Of a stretch of 64,000 nucleotides of DNA, positions 11,959 to 27,200 are shown one piece after another. The notes under the pieces were generated by a model. The model was not told the DNA's origin. It worked only from the letters and a program-made list of their open reading frames with translations, and ran no database searches. Source of the stretch: Baylisascaris procyonis (lineage: Eukaryota; Nematoda; Chromadorea; Rhabditida; Ascarididae); the NCBI GenBank assembly GCA_037389465.1, contig JAZARR010000088.1, positions 4,898,001 through 4,962,000 on the forward strand. Reading direction: 5' to 3'. The translations under genes were made by a program, and so were the position numbers. The first letter of the stretch is position 1. Every line of letters begins with the position of its first letter.

Positions 11959-14900
11959 GCACGTCTATACGACCATGTTCCTTCACTGAGTTCCTCGCCA
12001 ATCTATTCTTCTCTTCCTATCACCTTCAATTCATCTTTGGTTCGCTTTGCCACCGCTCATTGCGTTTGAAAATTTCGGTTAGCCGTCACCAATTTCCTAG
12101 TCAGGAAATACGTTTCAGAGTTCACTTTCGCAAGTCGGCCGTTCTTGAAGTGCATCTAGCTTGATGATGAATTGTTCTTGGCTTTGAATTTGTTTGTTGA
12201 GAGCCTGATTCTGCTCGATGTGGCATGATTATTAGTGTTCTATCGGATGTTGTTATGCTTTGGGTATGCCCCTCATTCTATCTTATATTGTTATTTGTTT
12301 CACCGCCTGATTTTTTAATGCTCTGGGTATAGCTTATTGCTCAATGAATTTTAGTAGTTCTTAGTAATCAATTTTTGCTGTTCTTTTCTCTCGCTTTTTT
12401 TGCATTCACATGGGTTGCACGAATTTTATTCAATATCGGGATATGGTGATTTAGATCGTTGAATTAGATTGCCTCGATTAATTTGGTTTTTGGATTCATC
12501 ACAAAGTTTTATTTAAGGCATAGTCGAAAATTTTTTTGCTTAGAACATGATAAATACATTTTTATCTCAAAGAATATTTCTCCGATTTTATTACTGCACT
12601 ATGAGAATATGGATCTTCACAACTGTTCAACGTATATGGCTAATTCTTTGCCGTTGATTACATGATTGATTATTGTTGGATCTTCTTTCGCCACAACTTG
12701 CGCTCAAACTTTATTGCAAGTTTTCGTACGACTTTGATTGTTTCTTTTAATTTATTATTAATTTTAGATTTGCATAAATTTCTGCAATGGATGCATAGCT
12801 GTGACTTTTAGACTTCCCGGAATTTCTTTATGAAATTCTTTTGCGAAAATCGCACTTGAATGTTTTTCATTTTTATAATCTGAAGCAAATTTCCACTTCT
12901 ATAGCATTTCATTGTAATGTCGCCGCTGTGCTTATGTGTATATCTGTCTGTCTATCAGTCTATCTGATGGTTTAAGCTTCAGAACCACAAAAGCAAGAGT
13001 TGCGAAATTTGTTGAGTCATTTTTATTTTGTCTACTTATTTTATAGTCTTTCACATTGATTTATGATTGCCTAAAACAGCTGTAGACATTTAAATAAGCT
13101 AAAGAGCATCCTTGCATCTTATCTGTGATAGAGCATAAAAAACAAATTTTCTGTTTGTGACTTTAGAAGATTTCGGTTTAGTTGACATATGAAGACACTT
13201 CAAATCTTTATTGTTCTTTGATAGTTTAATCAGTTGTTTGGCTAAATGGACGGCATGCAAAAGCGCATCTAATGCCAGATCCGTTGACATACTTCTCCAC
13301 CTTTATATCTTGCTTATGAGGCTATTAGATCAACTATATTAGTGTTCCGATCAATAATTGGTCGAGTTCTGCATGCACCAACTCACTGTCTCAATCTCTG
13401 TTTCGACATTCGCCACCCTATGGAATAGAGCAAGAAGAGAGCTGTAATAAATGCTCTATCTTTGCTTTCTCTGCTTCGCTGATTATCGTAGCCATTGGGC
13501 GTCTATACGACTGCGGACTTATCAATACAAGTAGCGTCGGTCGTTTTCGCTTTTATGGTGCGTTACTTCGGACGGTGGTAGTGTCCCTGAAGTGGTTTTA
13601 ATATTTTTATCCCAAGGCTGGTCGTCACCGTTGCGCCTATGTCTCTTATAGTGAAGTTTTGTTGTGATTGTTGCTGTACTGCTTAGATTGGGTATGTCTT
13701 GGTCAAGTCTGTTTGTACCCGACGGTGAGTTCAGAGATGTGTCACTTGTTGCAGAAATTATAAAAATATGCATTCTCCATGCGTTACTAATGTCAGCCCA
13801 GAGAGATGAGAGGATTGGTATGTACGATGTACCGCATTGTATCATGTTTCCTTCCCGTTTTCGCTCATTGTATCGCACCGATCGCCAGAATCCTCACTTT
13901 CCTGTAGGTAAAATGAAAGGGTGTTTATTTATTGTTTCCGTTCCTTTTTTTGGGGTGGATACTAACAAGTAATTGAGATCATACGCGCTTATTTCTTGCG
14001 TGCGCGATTCATTCCGTTTTAATGTTTCGTTTGCTTGAGTAAATCTCCATTTCTTGTCACCGTTGTTCTTTTTATCGCCTTAGAAGAGTTGCGTCCATTT
14101 TTGCTGTTTGTATCATTTGTGTTTATCGCCTTCCAATTTTCCACTCACACTTTTTTGAATAGCAGCCCTAATTACTCGCGTTGAAATTATTTGATTTTAA
14201 TTTAAAGGCAATCTTTGATGCGCTGCTCTTGAACGCCTTGAACGCCTAAAATTAGATCACAGAAGTGACTTTGAGCGTATTCCATTATAATGCGTATTTG
14301 GCAATAAAATCAGCAATCTCAGATGACGTCATGAAACGCAGCTTGAATGCCTACTCGAATTCCTTCGCGTACATGTCGAATGGATTTTTCCGTTCCATAC
14401 CTGTTCATAGATGCTTGTCATAGAATTATTTGGGAACTGATAGAACGATTACGCGGAGTTTATGCGGGCGGAATATAGATGCCGGATTTGTTGACTTATA
14501 TTGGTGGGATGTATATGCTGCACAGTCATTCGCTTACTACACTCACCAGTCTTGTGGTCGGAGTATGCAGTATCATTAGCGACAGAGATGAACGTGCTTC
14601 CACCTAAACATTGTTGCTGAAAAATTACCTATATGACATCAACAGTTATCTCGCCCAATTGTTTTCTATTCACAGAGGGGTGCAATAGTTAGTTGTCTAT
14701 TCGTTGCGGGTTTTAATTTTGTATCTTTCGAAGTTTCGTATTCGATCACCGAATGCCCCTTTTGGCGTACCCCAGTTATCTGAATATAAGCCTTCTCGAA
14801 TAGAAATTCCGTTTGGGGAGCGAGAATCTACCTTGAATATACACCTCTCGACTTCATATTGCAATAGCCGTCCCTATAAGCAGACAGATTGATATGTGAG

Positions 14901-17559
14901 TCGGTACTACCCATCCCTTTATCTGTACCATTTAATCTCCAGGACATAGACCGTTGCGTGCGACAGGTAAATAGTTTAAATGTGTGTCTGCAGAAGTGTG
15001 TTGCGAGTAGCAAAACTACGATAAAGACAATAGCATATTCTTCTCTCGTTGAATAGGCGCTGATTTTTGAACAAATGCCTCATGAAAAATTGGAACTGTG
15101 GGATTCTATTTCGACCGATACAATGGCCATTTTCCTAAACAGGAAAAAATTACTCGATTGCCTATAAAGCAAATTAAATCGGCTATTTTTTGGTACACTT
15201 AAATCATCGATCATTTAGTGGATTTCGATGCATTTATGAAGGTCACCGCAATACATAGATTTGTGAACTTGTTGATAAATTGTTGAAGAGCGGAAATATG
15301 CATACAGCGATTTACGTGAAAAAAATTGATGCGATTTATTCGTTAATTAGAGGCTATTGCTCAGCTATTCAGATAATTTCGATGTAAAGATAGCTTATCG
15401 AAGATATTTTCGAATTTCGAAAATAATTTTGGAATAAATAAAATGAACGTCATGTTAATGCTAACTAATAAAATGCCAATTGGAGAAATTGACTCCTCGA
15501 AATTTTCGGGCAATCAAATATGTTAAATCGATGTTTTTGCCGGCAAATGTTCGACACCTTTACAATGCAAATATTTTTATTCCTTTGCAATCCTCAATTA
15601 AAATTCACTTTTTTTTAAAGCGACAAACAACCACCTTTTGGATTTTCGCATAAATGGCGAGTGGTCGTTTCTATGTCGGTGAGGATGTCGACAGTTGTGG
15701 CATCGATGGACATATGCATTCAGATGGTTATTCTTTAATATTCGACGAATAATAATTGTTATAATTTGCAGTTTAAAGGAGGAATTCCATAGAAACCAAA
15801 TGGATGGATCAGTTCTCGATGAGCGTGTTTTGTAATGTTTAATGGCGACTTGAAAGTTAAATCCATCAATTCTGCAGTTGAAAATTTCAACCTTGATGTT
15901 TTTTTTTTGAAAAATTTAAAGATTCTGACAAGCATAAATAAGATGTTATAACTGTTCTATTTGCTATCATGAGGGAATTTGGTCGAAATTTGAGAAGCGT
16001 TTAATATATGTTTTAACTTTCAAGCAAGGAGATTAGATGGTTTCTAAACATTTCTTTGTTTATTTATTTATCTCTCTTCTTTCCACTTGTTCCTGTCCCT
16101 TCCGTTCGTCACTCCATCTCTCTCTCCCCTCCCCACTCCTCTCCCTATACACAAAAAGATTTTATACTTTATTATCACAAAAGTATTTCACTTATGGGTA
16201 GGTATTTAATCAATTGTCGATTAGCCGCTCGATGAACTTTTTAGAAGCAATAAAGTGAAGAGAATTTCAACAACTTATTTATCAAAAATCTACTCACTCG
16301 TCATATGAATTTTCTTTTTGAGTTATTATTTATATCTACGCATCATATAAAGGACTTTTTTTTCGCTGAAATTGCTCAATGATTTTTTGATGTTATGCAT
16401 ATTAATCGAATAATCTTTATCATAACTTAGAGATTTTTTTTTTTGAAAATAAAATTCTTGATCTACATAAGGGGTTTTTGATGTTTTGTTTGTCACAATG
16501 GTATGAGATGGTTGAGTGTCTTACGTCATTATAGATGTTGTGTTTTCGTTTTCCTTTTTTTTTTTAGAGGCGAATAAATATTTGCGAAATCCGCTAGTGA
16601 ACACAAATCCTTTTCTCTTTTTATTTTATTTTTCACTTCTCAACGATTGGTGACAATTCTTTTCGGTTGCAAAAGTTTCACTTTATTTGTTATTTATGAT
16701 TTTAGTATAGCTCTCTATTCTCTTTAATGTGCTATTTATTCTTCTTTATATTGTCATAACGCTTTTCGTTATATCAAATTTCAGTGGGAAATAAAAATAA
16801 GTTCCAAATTAAGAATGGTTATTTTTGAGCGACGATCATGCAAAGGGAAATGACTGCGTTGTAGACCGTTATGCACTCTCATCCCCTCCTCTTCACTCCT
16901 AATTGCTCTCCCTCCTTTCCCCATAAAAAACAATAATCGATATTCGCTAATTGAGTAATGTTTATTTGCAAGTGATTTTAAAACTAAATATTATTCATTT
17001 GAAACTGTTGTCTTCTAAGAATTTTTCAATTATGCATTCGTGAGATATTATTAGCAATTGAGTGGAAAATATGATGCCGTGAATCATTTCTGCTTGAATT
17101 GCAGTCATTATATTTTATCTTTATAATACAGTGAACAAACACTATCATATTACACAAATTACTTTCTTATTTACTTGTTGATTACTCTATCACATCGTAT
17201 TAGTTCACCGAAATTGAATTGCACAACGTCGAAAATAACACATCGAGCATATCTGATGGAAAAAAATATCCATAACAAATTATGCGATTAAAGAACTCAT
17301 TTAATTTAGAAAATCCTAGAGGAGATGATCTGAAATATGTCAAACTCAACCCCTCTCTTCGATCAGATGCTGTAGTATCAGATGCTAATAGAAGGGTATT
17401 AAAAGTTTGATTAACTTTACGGACTTTAGTTTTTTTTTTTGCGCTTATTAATCAATCGTATTGCTTAAATCCTTTTTGTATGTGTAACCCTAAAAGTCAG
17501 TTGCATAATGGAGGTATTTCTTTAAATTTAACATTAAATAAATATTACTCTACTTGTGC
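11959..17559. other. Intergenic DNA downstream of HBS1
   Basis: No gene is supported. The first several hundred bases should hold the HBS1 3' UTR, but I found no convincing canonical poly(A) signal close to the stop. Open frames at about 13520-13970 overlap on both strands and match no family. A palindromic TGACGTCA occurs at 14324-14331. Pyrimidine-rich C/T tracts occur near 16080-16145 and 16870-16925. Confidence 0.4.
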
Positions 17560-20500
17560 TACGACGGTCGCTTTCATCATCTATACTAAGATTTATTGAT
17601 TGTCGCTCTTGAATGCTGTGTTCCTGAACGGAGCATTTATTCATGTAACTTTATATCATGCTGTTAAATTATCCTATAGCTTCTATGTTCCATCCTTCAT
17701 CCATCCATGGATTTGTTTTATTTGCAATCTAACTTCAGTTTCTGTATTCATATTAGGATTCTATTCTAGTATTTTATATTAGTATTTCGTCTTATGAATG
17801 TTTTAGTGAACTTCAAATGTTTCTTCGATAGATCTAATGTTAAAAGCAGATCAAACAAATATTGCTCTACGTGTTACCACTCTACACTCAAGGCCGTTAA
17901 CATCTACAGTTAGATTTATCGATTATCAATTATCATCACTTATGTTTATGGTTCGCTTGTGTCGACTATGTGCGTCAGTATATTTACTTTTTATGCTTTT
18001 GTGCACTCTGTTTTTAAGTTTATAGATGAATTATATATGTACCTTACTTTAAATGCTGCTTCTTCTATTATACTATCCTTAAGCTTTGATTTACCTTTAT
18101 TATTTCGAACTATAGTGACGAAGTTAGTGTTATCATCGACAACTTTTATTTTTACTACAATTTTTCTTAGTTTACATTTTTTTTTCATTTATTCAGATAA
18201 GTTACTTTTTCATCCCTTTCTAATTTTTCTACTATTAGTTAAGCTTTCTATATAGATTCCTATACTAAGAGGGTTATGCGTTTCGTTCTGACGATGGCCT
18301 GCGTATAACTCAGTTGCAATACGTCAATGGATAAGGGCCGAAACTTGGTCACCTTTTGTTCTCATAACTAATCTATTCGCGTCTTACTTCTTGCATTCTT
18401 AACAACTATCTAGTCTCCTAACAGTCATCTATTGCTTCTCTTCTCTTACCGGCGTAATGTTTGCTATTGCCTTAAAAAACTTTTTTTTTCTTTTCTTACT
18501 TTCGCTTTCCCGGAGCACCATATTCATGTGGACTATACTAACGTTGTGCACGCAAAGGACTTTGCGTCAGTATTATCTCAGTATAACACTTTTACCGTTT
18601 TCGATCTGTGGATCATATTTCCTTTATAAAATTTTCAAAAATTGAGACCGTCATTTTCATATTGCAGTTCACAGTGATCAGTAATGCTGCTCCAATGAGA
18701 TAGATACTCGCAGTGAGAGATTTAAACTATGCCGGAATTTGCATATTTCGGGATTGTTTCAGATCTTTACAGTAATCATGTTTGTTGCGCCATTCCTATT
18801 TTTTATGCATTAATTACCTATGTTCGCGTAAAAATATTAAATTCTACTTGATAAAAATTTAATGGAAGTTTATTACTTATGAGTTATGTGCATAGGTGAA
18901 AGTACAGAATTTCCCGCTAAAAAACACTAATATACCAACGGTGATTTATAAAAAATACGCCTATGCTTAATGAATTCTTCCATTAGAATATTATTGTTCT
19001 ATAGATTCATCAACAACTGTAACAGTATTGAGAAAAATATTACAACATTTGACGTTTACTCCAGAAAGTTGTTATCGTTTGAGAGGCCAATTTGTGGTTC
19101 TTTCCACTAGTTTAAACATTTACTAGTAAATTTTCGCTTACTCAGTAATTTAAGGTCATCCAAATATTTGCCAAATTACTGTAACATTTTAATTTTACTG
19201 TTTAATATTCGTTAATAGTGTTTGTTGTCAAATATATGCGCTGTAAGCAAAACTTTAGTTTTTTTCTCAGCCATCTCTTCAATTGTTTATCATTGATCAC
19301 TATGATGAGAAATAACTAGGATAAAGATATAACTAGGATAAATCTAGGACAAATCGGATAAATCTTTAAGTAAAATAGTCGACTATAAAAATAAGATAAT
19401 TTTTGAGGTTGTTGAATCGATAATGAATACGGTGACTTTTTCTTTTGCTTTTTTTAAAGGATTCAATTTTGCTAATTGTTGCTATATTTGTTCACATCGT
19501 TTTTCATTTCACTTCAGTTCTCACCTCTTTATTCTTTACTAATCCCTTTGCCTCACATGCCAACTCTTTTCTCATATATGAAAATGTTTAAAAAATAAAT
19601 TACAATTATTGAATAGCAACTAGTAAACTTCTTGTCCATTTAGATTATTTTATAAGTATTATGGAGTGTCGTTCATTTCGAGCTTAATTGAAAAGCTTTT
19701 GAGAAATTAATGATTGAATTGAGTGTATATTTTATTTTTACAGTGAATTTCTTGTGAGAATAGAACTCAACACAACAACGTAATGCTCAACTTACTGATG
19801 TGCCACTAGTGAGTTCAAATATTTGCACTTACAAAGCTCGATGCTAAAATTTCGACAAACATTTTCATCGGCAATCATTTTTACTTATTGAATTTCGCAC
19901 AAAAAGTACCATCTTTGCCTTAAACTTATATTTATTTTTATCTGTAATTGAGAGAAATGAAAAAAAAAAGAAAAAAGAGAAAATTCGCTCTACACGAAAA
20001 AAAATTTTCAAAAATAGTTTTAAAATCTCTAAATCAAAAGAAATATTTGGAATTATTTTGTTGATATAATATTCAATTGGACTTCTTAATTGAATGTTGA
20101 ACTGATTGCATAGAATTTACTTATCGAAAGCAACTATACTTAGCAATCCTCCCCCATAGAAGGGATAATAATTCATATAACATTCCACAAAATTTTCAGT
20201 GGAGAAATGAATTTCCCATCGCTATTGAAGATATTCGTTTTATCAGATCGTCGAATCGACCCAAATGAAACGGTTAATTGTGCTATAAAAGTTTCTCGAA
20301 CTTAAACTACGATGTCTCCCTCAAACGAACGTTTTACATAAACGTGAATATGATTCAATTATAGCCGAACTTTGGTGAATATTTTATTTTTTGCAAAAGT
20401 AACGAATAAATGAAGTTTCATTTATCGATGTATTCATATTAAATTCATATCCGCATTAAAGAACATTTTACATAGATTATTGCAACATTACATTTTAATA

Positions 20501-23500
20501 GTTTATGACAATTCAAGAATATTGAAAATTAGCATCTATACAAGCGGAAATTAGTCATATAAAAGAGCCTAAAAACTATCATATCATCTTTCAGAAGGAA
20601 TTTGTGTTGTAAAAATTGTATATATGCCTTTGTTTCACTCAATTTTCAAATCGCCCATAAGTCAGGAATTATATAGGTGGATCTAATATCCTTATTTTTA
20701 TTGCTCAGAATTAGTCGAAAGTGACGAGCATAATGGTTTGTGTTCACTTTGCGTTACGCCCTCAAATTTTTTGAGCGACCTTTTCAAACAAAGACCGGTC
20801 TCATTTTTTTTTTCGGCAACATTTTCATTTACCGTAATTTTTCAATAATTTGTGCTAGACATTTAAAATGTTATTTTTACACAATAAAACGTTCTTTAAA
20901 TTCTATGTAATCCTAATTTATGGTCACATAATTTCTTAGAAATAATAAAATAGAAAAGCGTCATCTAGACAGCCTAAAGAGGAGAAGCATGGAATGAATC
21001 ATAAAATATGCGCTCTCATCAATGTTCAAATTGACGTCTTTTCGTTATTGAAATGCTTGAATTATGCGACTGTTCGAGTCGGATGTTTGTTAGCATTACT
21101 TTATGCGTTATAAATTTTTCGGATAGCTTGTAATGCCGTATTGATTTGCCTCACGTTTCAACGAGTGATTAATGGCCACTAAGCCTTACTTCCGATTGTT
21201 CATATCAATTCCTTATCATGCAGTCTTCATTTTACTCCATTCTATTGCGCATCATTAATAGAACGATAAACAGATGCACTTCCAGTTAATCGTAAATGTA
21301 AGCATATAGAGGCGAATAGTTGCACTACCCACTTCAGCGCTAGCGCCAATTCCATGCTATACATTTATGATCACTGCTGTGCTATTCGACTATCGTATAT
21401 CTGCTGAATGTCCCTGACGGTTTGCTAAACAGTTTGGTTAGTGAGCACCCATTTTTATAGCTCTAGTTGAACATTCGACTTTTTTTTTTAAACATCCGCG
21501 TGAGATGAACTATGTTATTGACAGAGAGGTAAACGGTAGCAGATGGCCACCACCCACAGCGGTTAGCATCATTGGTCAGTAGCATCTGCTAGTAATTGCT
21601 TCAATGGATGAATACATCGAACTAGTCTGCTATTAGGAAATTGTATCGGAAAATCGAAAATTTTGGACAATTAGTCAAAACGAAAGAAAGGCTCACATTG
21701 CAAAGCCCTCAGGTGCAACACTAACAGGGAACATTGTTTGTCTTTTCATTTTCTTTATTTTGCAACGATTTTTTTCTTCAATGTTATATGCGGTTGCAAA
21801 AAAATCTTAATCCGATGCTAGAATTTGATAGGTATTATCTACATAAACAATGTTCGAAATTCAATTTTTTATTGCTTGAATAAGCCCATCTGTAAGCTAC
21901 TACTACTAAAGGCATTAAAAGTGATCAGGAAATTTGTACTTGAAATTTTTCAGCAGTTGTTTAAATAGATGGAAAACCAATTTTAAAAGCAATTTTTGAA
22001 TAAGGATCTGTAGAACAAGCTTGTTGGGCATGAAAATGATACTTGTTAGACGCTTTTTGTCGTTTTTTTTTTGAATAATCAGCCAGGCAACCAGTTGAAT
22101 TGTCGGACAATTTACGAAAGCGATGCATTATGTCAATATTCCCGCAACGTTTTCCCTCCTGTTCTTACATGGCAAAGCCAATTTGTAATTTCTCCCTATT
22201 TCACCCAAGCCTATAAAATTTCTTCACATATCTGACTTCCGGTCATTATTGAGGAAGATGATGGGACAACTTAATTGACATCACGCAGTGGTTGACCAGC
22301 TGATGAAAAACAACATCGCATTCGCATAATAGCTCATATAATGATCGATGGAGATCGTCGCCCACTTGACCTTCCACGCACATAAAAGCCAATCATCTTC
22401 GGCGTTGATCCTTTTTAATAAATAGCCAGTCGTTGGCACGTCCAAAGGTTAGGGAAGATTGGTGGAGAAAGGCTAGTGGGCCAGCTTTCTACCGTTAAGA
22501 TCTGACTGAGAACAGTCTTTGAATTCTGAGGGAGTTTTCCATGATTTTTCCAGGGGAGAAGCTGGCAGAAGGACTTCACTTTACCTCAAGATGTTTGACG
22601 TGTAACCTGCCTTGATTCGCATAAAATGTGCCCTAATTATGTCTTCCTCATCCGTTAAGCTAAGTCCACTCAATTCTTGTCCACATTATTATTGCCCTTA
22701 AGTTATATTAATATACGTAAATTGCAGTGTGTATTATTTCATCCTCCGGTCATAGGAGTAGTTTGCTTGATTACGCTTTAAATGTGAAATGTTGTAACGA
22801 ATATCTTTGTTGATGAATCATTATGGTTAATAACTTCGTTTTATTGAAACATTGTTATGTGCTTACAATAGCAATAAACAATACAAATAGAAATTTTCCA
22901 TGAAGTAGTCTTTAAAGAGGATTTTTTCGTGAATTTTTTAATTACTTGCACAGTATAGTTGCATAGCGCTGTTTTATCATTCAACGTGATAAAAGCTCAT
23001 AGAACTTTCCTTAGTAAAAGTCGAAAAGAGTTCAAAAATCAGCAAACAATAATTAATAATCAACTCAATTTTTTTTTACTGATTCACTTATCGCCCTCAT
23101 AATGAGTTTTAAAGGTAGCAGTACTTCCATAAATGGATTCCGATTCATCTTCATCCTAGATTCGAATTCATAACCTTCGTTCTCGAAATTTTAGCCTTTC
23201 CCTTTCAAGTGATAAGCATAGTTTCCTTTTGTGATCTTTCACGCGCTATGGTTTTCTCTCTCATAGCAAAGTATATCATAGAAAGCAATACTGTACAATT
23301 TAAGTGTTCACAGTCAAAACTACTAATCCCCCTTCAAGTTAGACATCAAAAACGAATACAATCGAATTGGCAAATTGAGGTTCAGCCTCATCACGTTGTG
23401 CTACCTATTCACATATTGTCACTAGTATAGAATCCTTCTCCATCGTATTATCCTTATTTTGACAAGGTATGGGCACAAGAAAAAAGAGGTAAAAGAAAGA

Positions 23501-23859
23501 CGAGAGGCGGTACCAAATTTGCATCGTTTTTTTGGCGACAGCGACCTGAACGAATAGACACATCGTATCAATTACCTCCATCGCGCTATTCCCCAATTCG
23601 TCTATTCTCTTTTTTTTGCGCTCTATATTTTTGCATAAAATATTACTTTATTCTGTAACATTTTTAGATTCCTCTTTTTGAAAGTTATCCCCGAGTTTAA
23701 CCTCCATCTCTTCTTCCATTTATTCCTTGAAAACTTTATTATGCTTGATTAACTAGCGTAAATCAACCACTGCTTCAGACGACTAAAGAATTAATATATT
23801 CTCTCAAATTGTGAAATGCCTTAAGTTAAAGCGACAGACTTTGAACGAGATGTAAATTA
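17560..23859. other. Gene-free AT-rich spacer
   Basis: Long AT-rich sequence with many stops in all frames. The open stretches at about 17600-18260 translate to hydrophobic low-complexity sequence from T-rich DNA and show no domain. A short GC-richer patch at about 18279-18360 stands out. So does another at about 22240-22480. Neither encodes anything I recognise. Confidence 0.4.
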
Positions 23860-24260
23860 ATAATATATAGCAAATTGAATTCCGAACAAAATTAGAACAA
23901 GAATCTCGATTCAAGGACAAGCAATCTATACTGCTCTCGCATATATCCATTCCTGGCGATTCACTTTCACGTATCCGCAGATGGCTACGACCTCGACAAC
24001 AACAATAGGTTCGAATGGCCAAAGAATGCGACGCTAAGCGAAGATGTACAAGAATGAATCGTCGTCTCGTAACGTGATAACGGTCTTCGTTGTCGAATGT
24101 TGTGATGGCGATCGTGAACGCTATGCAAGCCCCCTTCTAGAGGTGAACGTCAGCGCGCATCGAAGACACGCGAGACGCAGGCGCCCAATCAACACAAAAC
24201 GTTGCGAATGCGGCCATGAGACCATCCACACTCTGATCAACCGCCTTGTTCGATGACCAT
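23860..24260. other. GC-rich island in the HBS1-LET-23 spacer
   Basis: Against AT-rich flanks, this roughly 400-base segment is clearly richer in CG-containing words. It carries open frames on both strands (about 24044-24256 on +, 23804-24022 on -). The translations are Arg/His-rich on one strand and Cys/Ser-rich on the other, and neither resembles a known domain. It could be a conserved regulatory element, an untranslated exon or mobile debris; sequence alone does not decide. Confidence 0.35.
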
Positions 24261-27200
24261 ACAAAACTTAGTATGTATGTGTAAACGTTGCCTTATGGAT
24301 GAGCGTACTCGCTTATCCCATTTTCACACATTTGTATATAGTGCCGTCCTCATTTTCCGTGATTTGCAGCAACACTTTTCTCCCACACAAGTATTACTCT
24401 TCCTGGAATCAGTTAATTCTCCTTTCCAGACTTCGGATATCTCCGTTTTCATAACAATTGGCTAATGTCGTCTTGTAGCGTAAACGGAAGTAGACTATTG
24501 GCGCTATGCGTCACTGTAAGTGATCAGAAATGTTAGATGGATGCAAATTGAAGAGCAGAATGCTACTGCTTCAGCGATCGTTTCATATTTCTTATCAACG
24601 AAACACTACTTATCGTCCGAACATATGGGACATCTCTCATTATGGATCCTAGCATGAATATTTCCCGGTTGAAAGAACTCGTTGAGGAACGAAAATTCCC
24701 AGTCATCTCATTGTTTCATAATTTCTTTTACATTAAAATATTATTTTATGATTGATCCCAAAATATATCTTCGGAATGAAAATAAAAGTGAACGTTAAAA
24801 AAAACTCATAAAGCGAGTTTTAAGCGCATCCTAACTGAATGAATCCCGAATATAAATAGATATGAGTTTCATCAGAGATTCCTTGTTGTATGTGTATTGA
24901 AGATGAAATTCTTTATTTGAATCAAGAGATCATTTCATCGTATCGCCATCAACGTTTCGATCACCACTGAAAAGCGCTTCTGATCTACATACTTTATAGA
25001 TTCGTATAGTGACGCATCGAAAGGGATTTCTTCTTTTATCTGTTTCAGTGTCTCATGTTGTTTCATCGCTTGTTGGTTGTTTCATTTTCTAGTGCGGCAT
25101 CGCAGTTTATCTTTATTGTTATTGCGATATACCTCTGAGATTTGTCTTCGCTTTTGGCTATCTTAGTTATTTTGTTTGAGTGTTTATTTATTCATCCATC
25201 AGTTGAATTTTCGCGCAATCCATATGAATCAGTGATATCCATATAACCGACTTTCTGCTGTAGCAACCAACATCTAGCAGTGTTATCCTATGACATTAAT
25301 TATGCATTTAAATATGCATGGTTTTAGGTTCATATTTTGTGAAAATATAGCATCTATCGCAATGAACAACCCCTCGCATAAATAGAAAGTACTGCAAATC
25401 GTAAAGCCGTAGATTGCAAGCTGCATGAGACTGCTAACAGTACTATTTTGAGAAAGCATATAATCTAGGGAAATGGCTTAGAATCAGGGAAAGGTTTTGT
25501 TTTATAATTTTCCCAACTTTTCTGAGCAACTACAATTTTTATAATTTTCAAGACTTTTAAGATAAAAATAAATCAGCAAACATAATTTTAACACTGCTTA
25601 TCACAATCGTTATCAATTTTCATTGCTTAACGATGATGATTTGCGAAATTCTGTTTTTCTTCCACTCATAGATTTAAGCATTAGCTAAATTTCAATCACA
25701 ATTTACTTTTGCAAAAAGTTGAAAATATTCGAATTTAATTGTTGGCCATTCGCGAGAGATTTAAAATTGCTAGTGAGAAACGTAGATTTTTTTGAATGAA
25801 TGCAAAATTGAGTGTCAAATAGCTGTCAATTGTTCAGGATAGCTGAAGTGATCTGCGCTAAATTATGTCTTTTAATTTCTGCATCGAATTTAGCAACTTC
25901 TTGAAACTTTGCCGGAACTTTCACCTCAGAGCATAACTACTGTCATAAATCTCGAAACTTTTTTAATGTCAATTGACACAATAGTATACATATTCTTAAG
26001 GGAATAGAGATTTCCTTCTTTGCTGTTCACTTTCCTGAAGAATCAACTTTTCAATCTACGATACCATCTGTATTACTTGTAGATCTTCATCGCTCTTATC
26101 TTTATAGTGCAAATATTCAATTTACATAAGCTGAAATAGATGATTTATGAAACCTTATTGCATCCTTTTCATTAACGGTTCTAAAAATCTAAAAGTATTG
26201 CTGTTATGAGTAACGTTTATTTTTGACTCATTATAAATGAAATATGGACGAATCGATTTCGTTTATGATGGTAAACATGAGGAAACTTAAAAAATAACAG
26301 CATTCATTGCTAAAACTTGTGCGTTTTTTTTTTTTCACCAAACGGGTGCATCTAAATGAAGCGTAAAGGGTGGCGGAGGAAAAGAGAGAGAGAGAGGTGG
26401 ACGCTCCTCACGTAGAATGCTTTTCATATGCAAATTACCTAACCATTTTGGCGCCTCCTTTATTGAGAACCTATTTCGGCAGCTACCGCTCATCTTAACA
26501 TAAAACTCAACGATACGCTTATTTACCTTCTTCACGTTTGAATTTTTAGGCAAATTTCGATGTCGTATTCAAGTGTGCATCATTATAAGGCATTATATCA
26601 ACGAAATTGATCACATTAGAAGATTAGAAAATCTTGTTTTTATACTTCAAAAATAATTGCTAAATAATAATTGTTCGCATTGATTATTCGCTTGCAAAAG
26701 ATTGCTAGATTGAATTTCCGACTACTATTATTGTGAATATATATTGAATGAAAATCGATTATATGGATAGCGGTTGCCTCGTACTTGCTTTTCGCTATTC
26801 ATACCTTCCGCATTTGCTCTTTAAAATTAACTATTCGATTCACTTATCAAAAGAGTCTTCTTCTTAAATTTATCGACGTTATAAACATAATTAGCTATAT
26901 GACTGTTTTCTAAACACAGCAAATAAACGGAATTTTTCCATATCTAGTAGCATTCGTATGAGTTCCACATTTATGAGATAAAGAAGGCTCACTCGAGGGT
27001 ATCATTCATTCGTCTTCCCTTTGGAAATACTCTTTTGTTTCTCCTCAACAACTTCCGTGCATTGTGCGGGTGATGCGTCAAGGTCGTCGTGATGCGTTGA
27101 TTTTGAGGCGCCTCTTTATTTTCAAAGTGAGCCGACGTCCATTACTAAGACAAGACGCCCCCATTCGATGTGTTAAATCTCAAAATAAAGCATTTGATTC

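Noticed and set aside
13520..13975. Overlapping open frames on both strands (about 100-118 codons)
   Set aside because: No recognisable domain, no phase-compatible neighbouring exons, and the two strands are mutually exclusive.
14324..14331. TGACGTCA palindrome downstream of HBS1
   Set aside because: An isolated 8-base site with no clustered motifs or nearby gene start is not enough to call a regulatory element.
17600..18260. Hydrophobic open frames resembling membrane proteins
   Set aside because: T-rich DNA gives Phe/Leu/Ser-rich translations by chance; no start, splice or domain evidence.
24044..24256. Arg-rich open frame in the GC island
   Set aside because: No similarity recognised, and the opposite strand is also open, so composition explains it.
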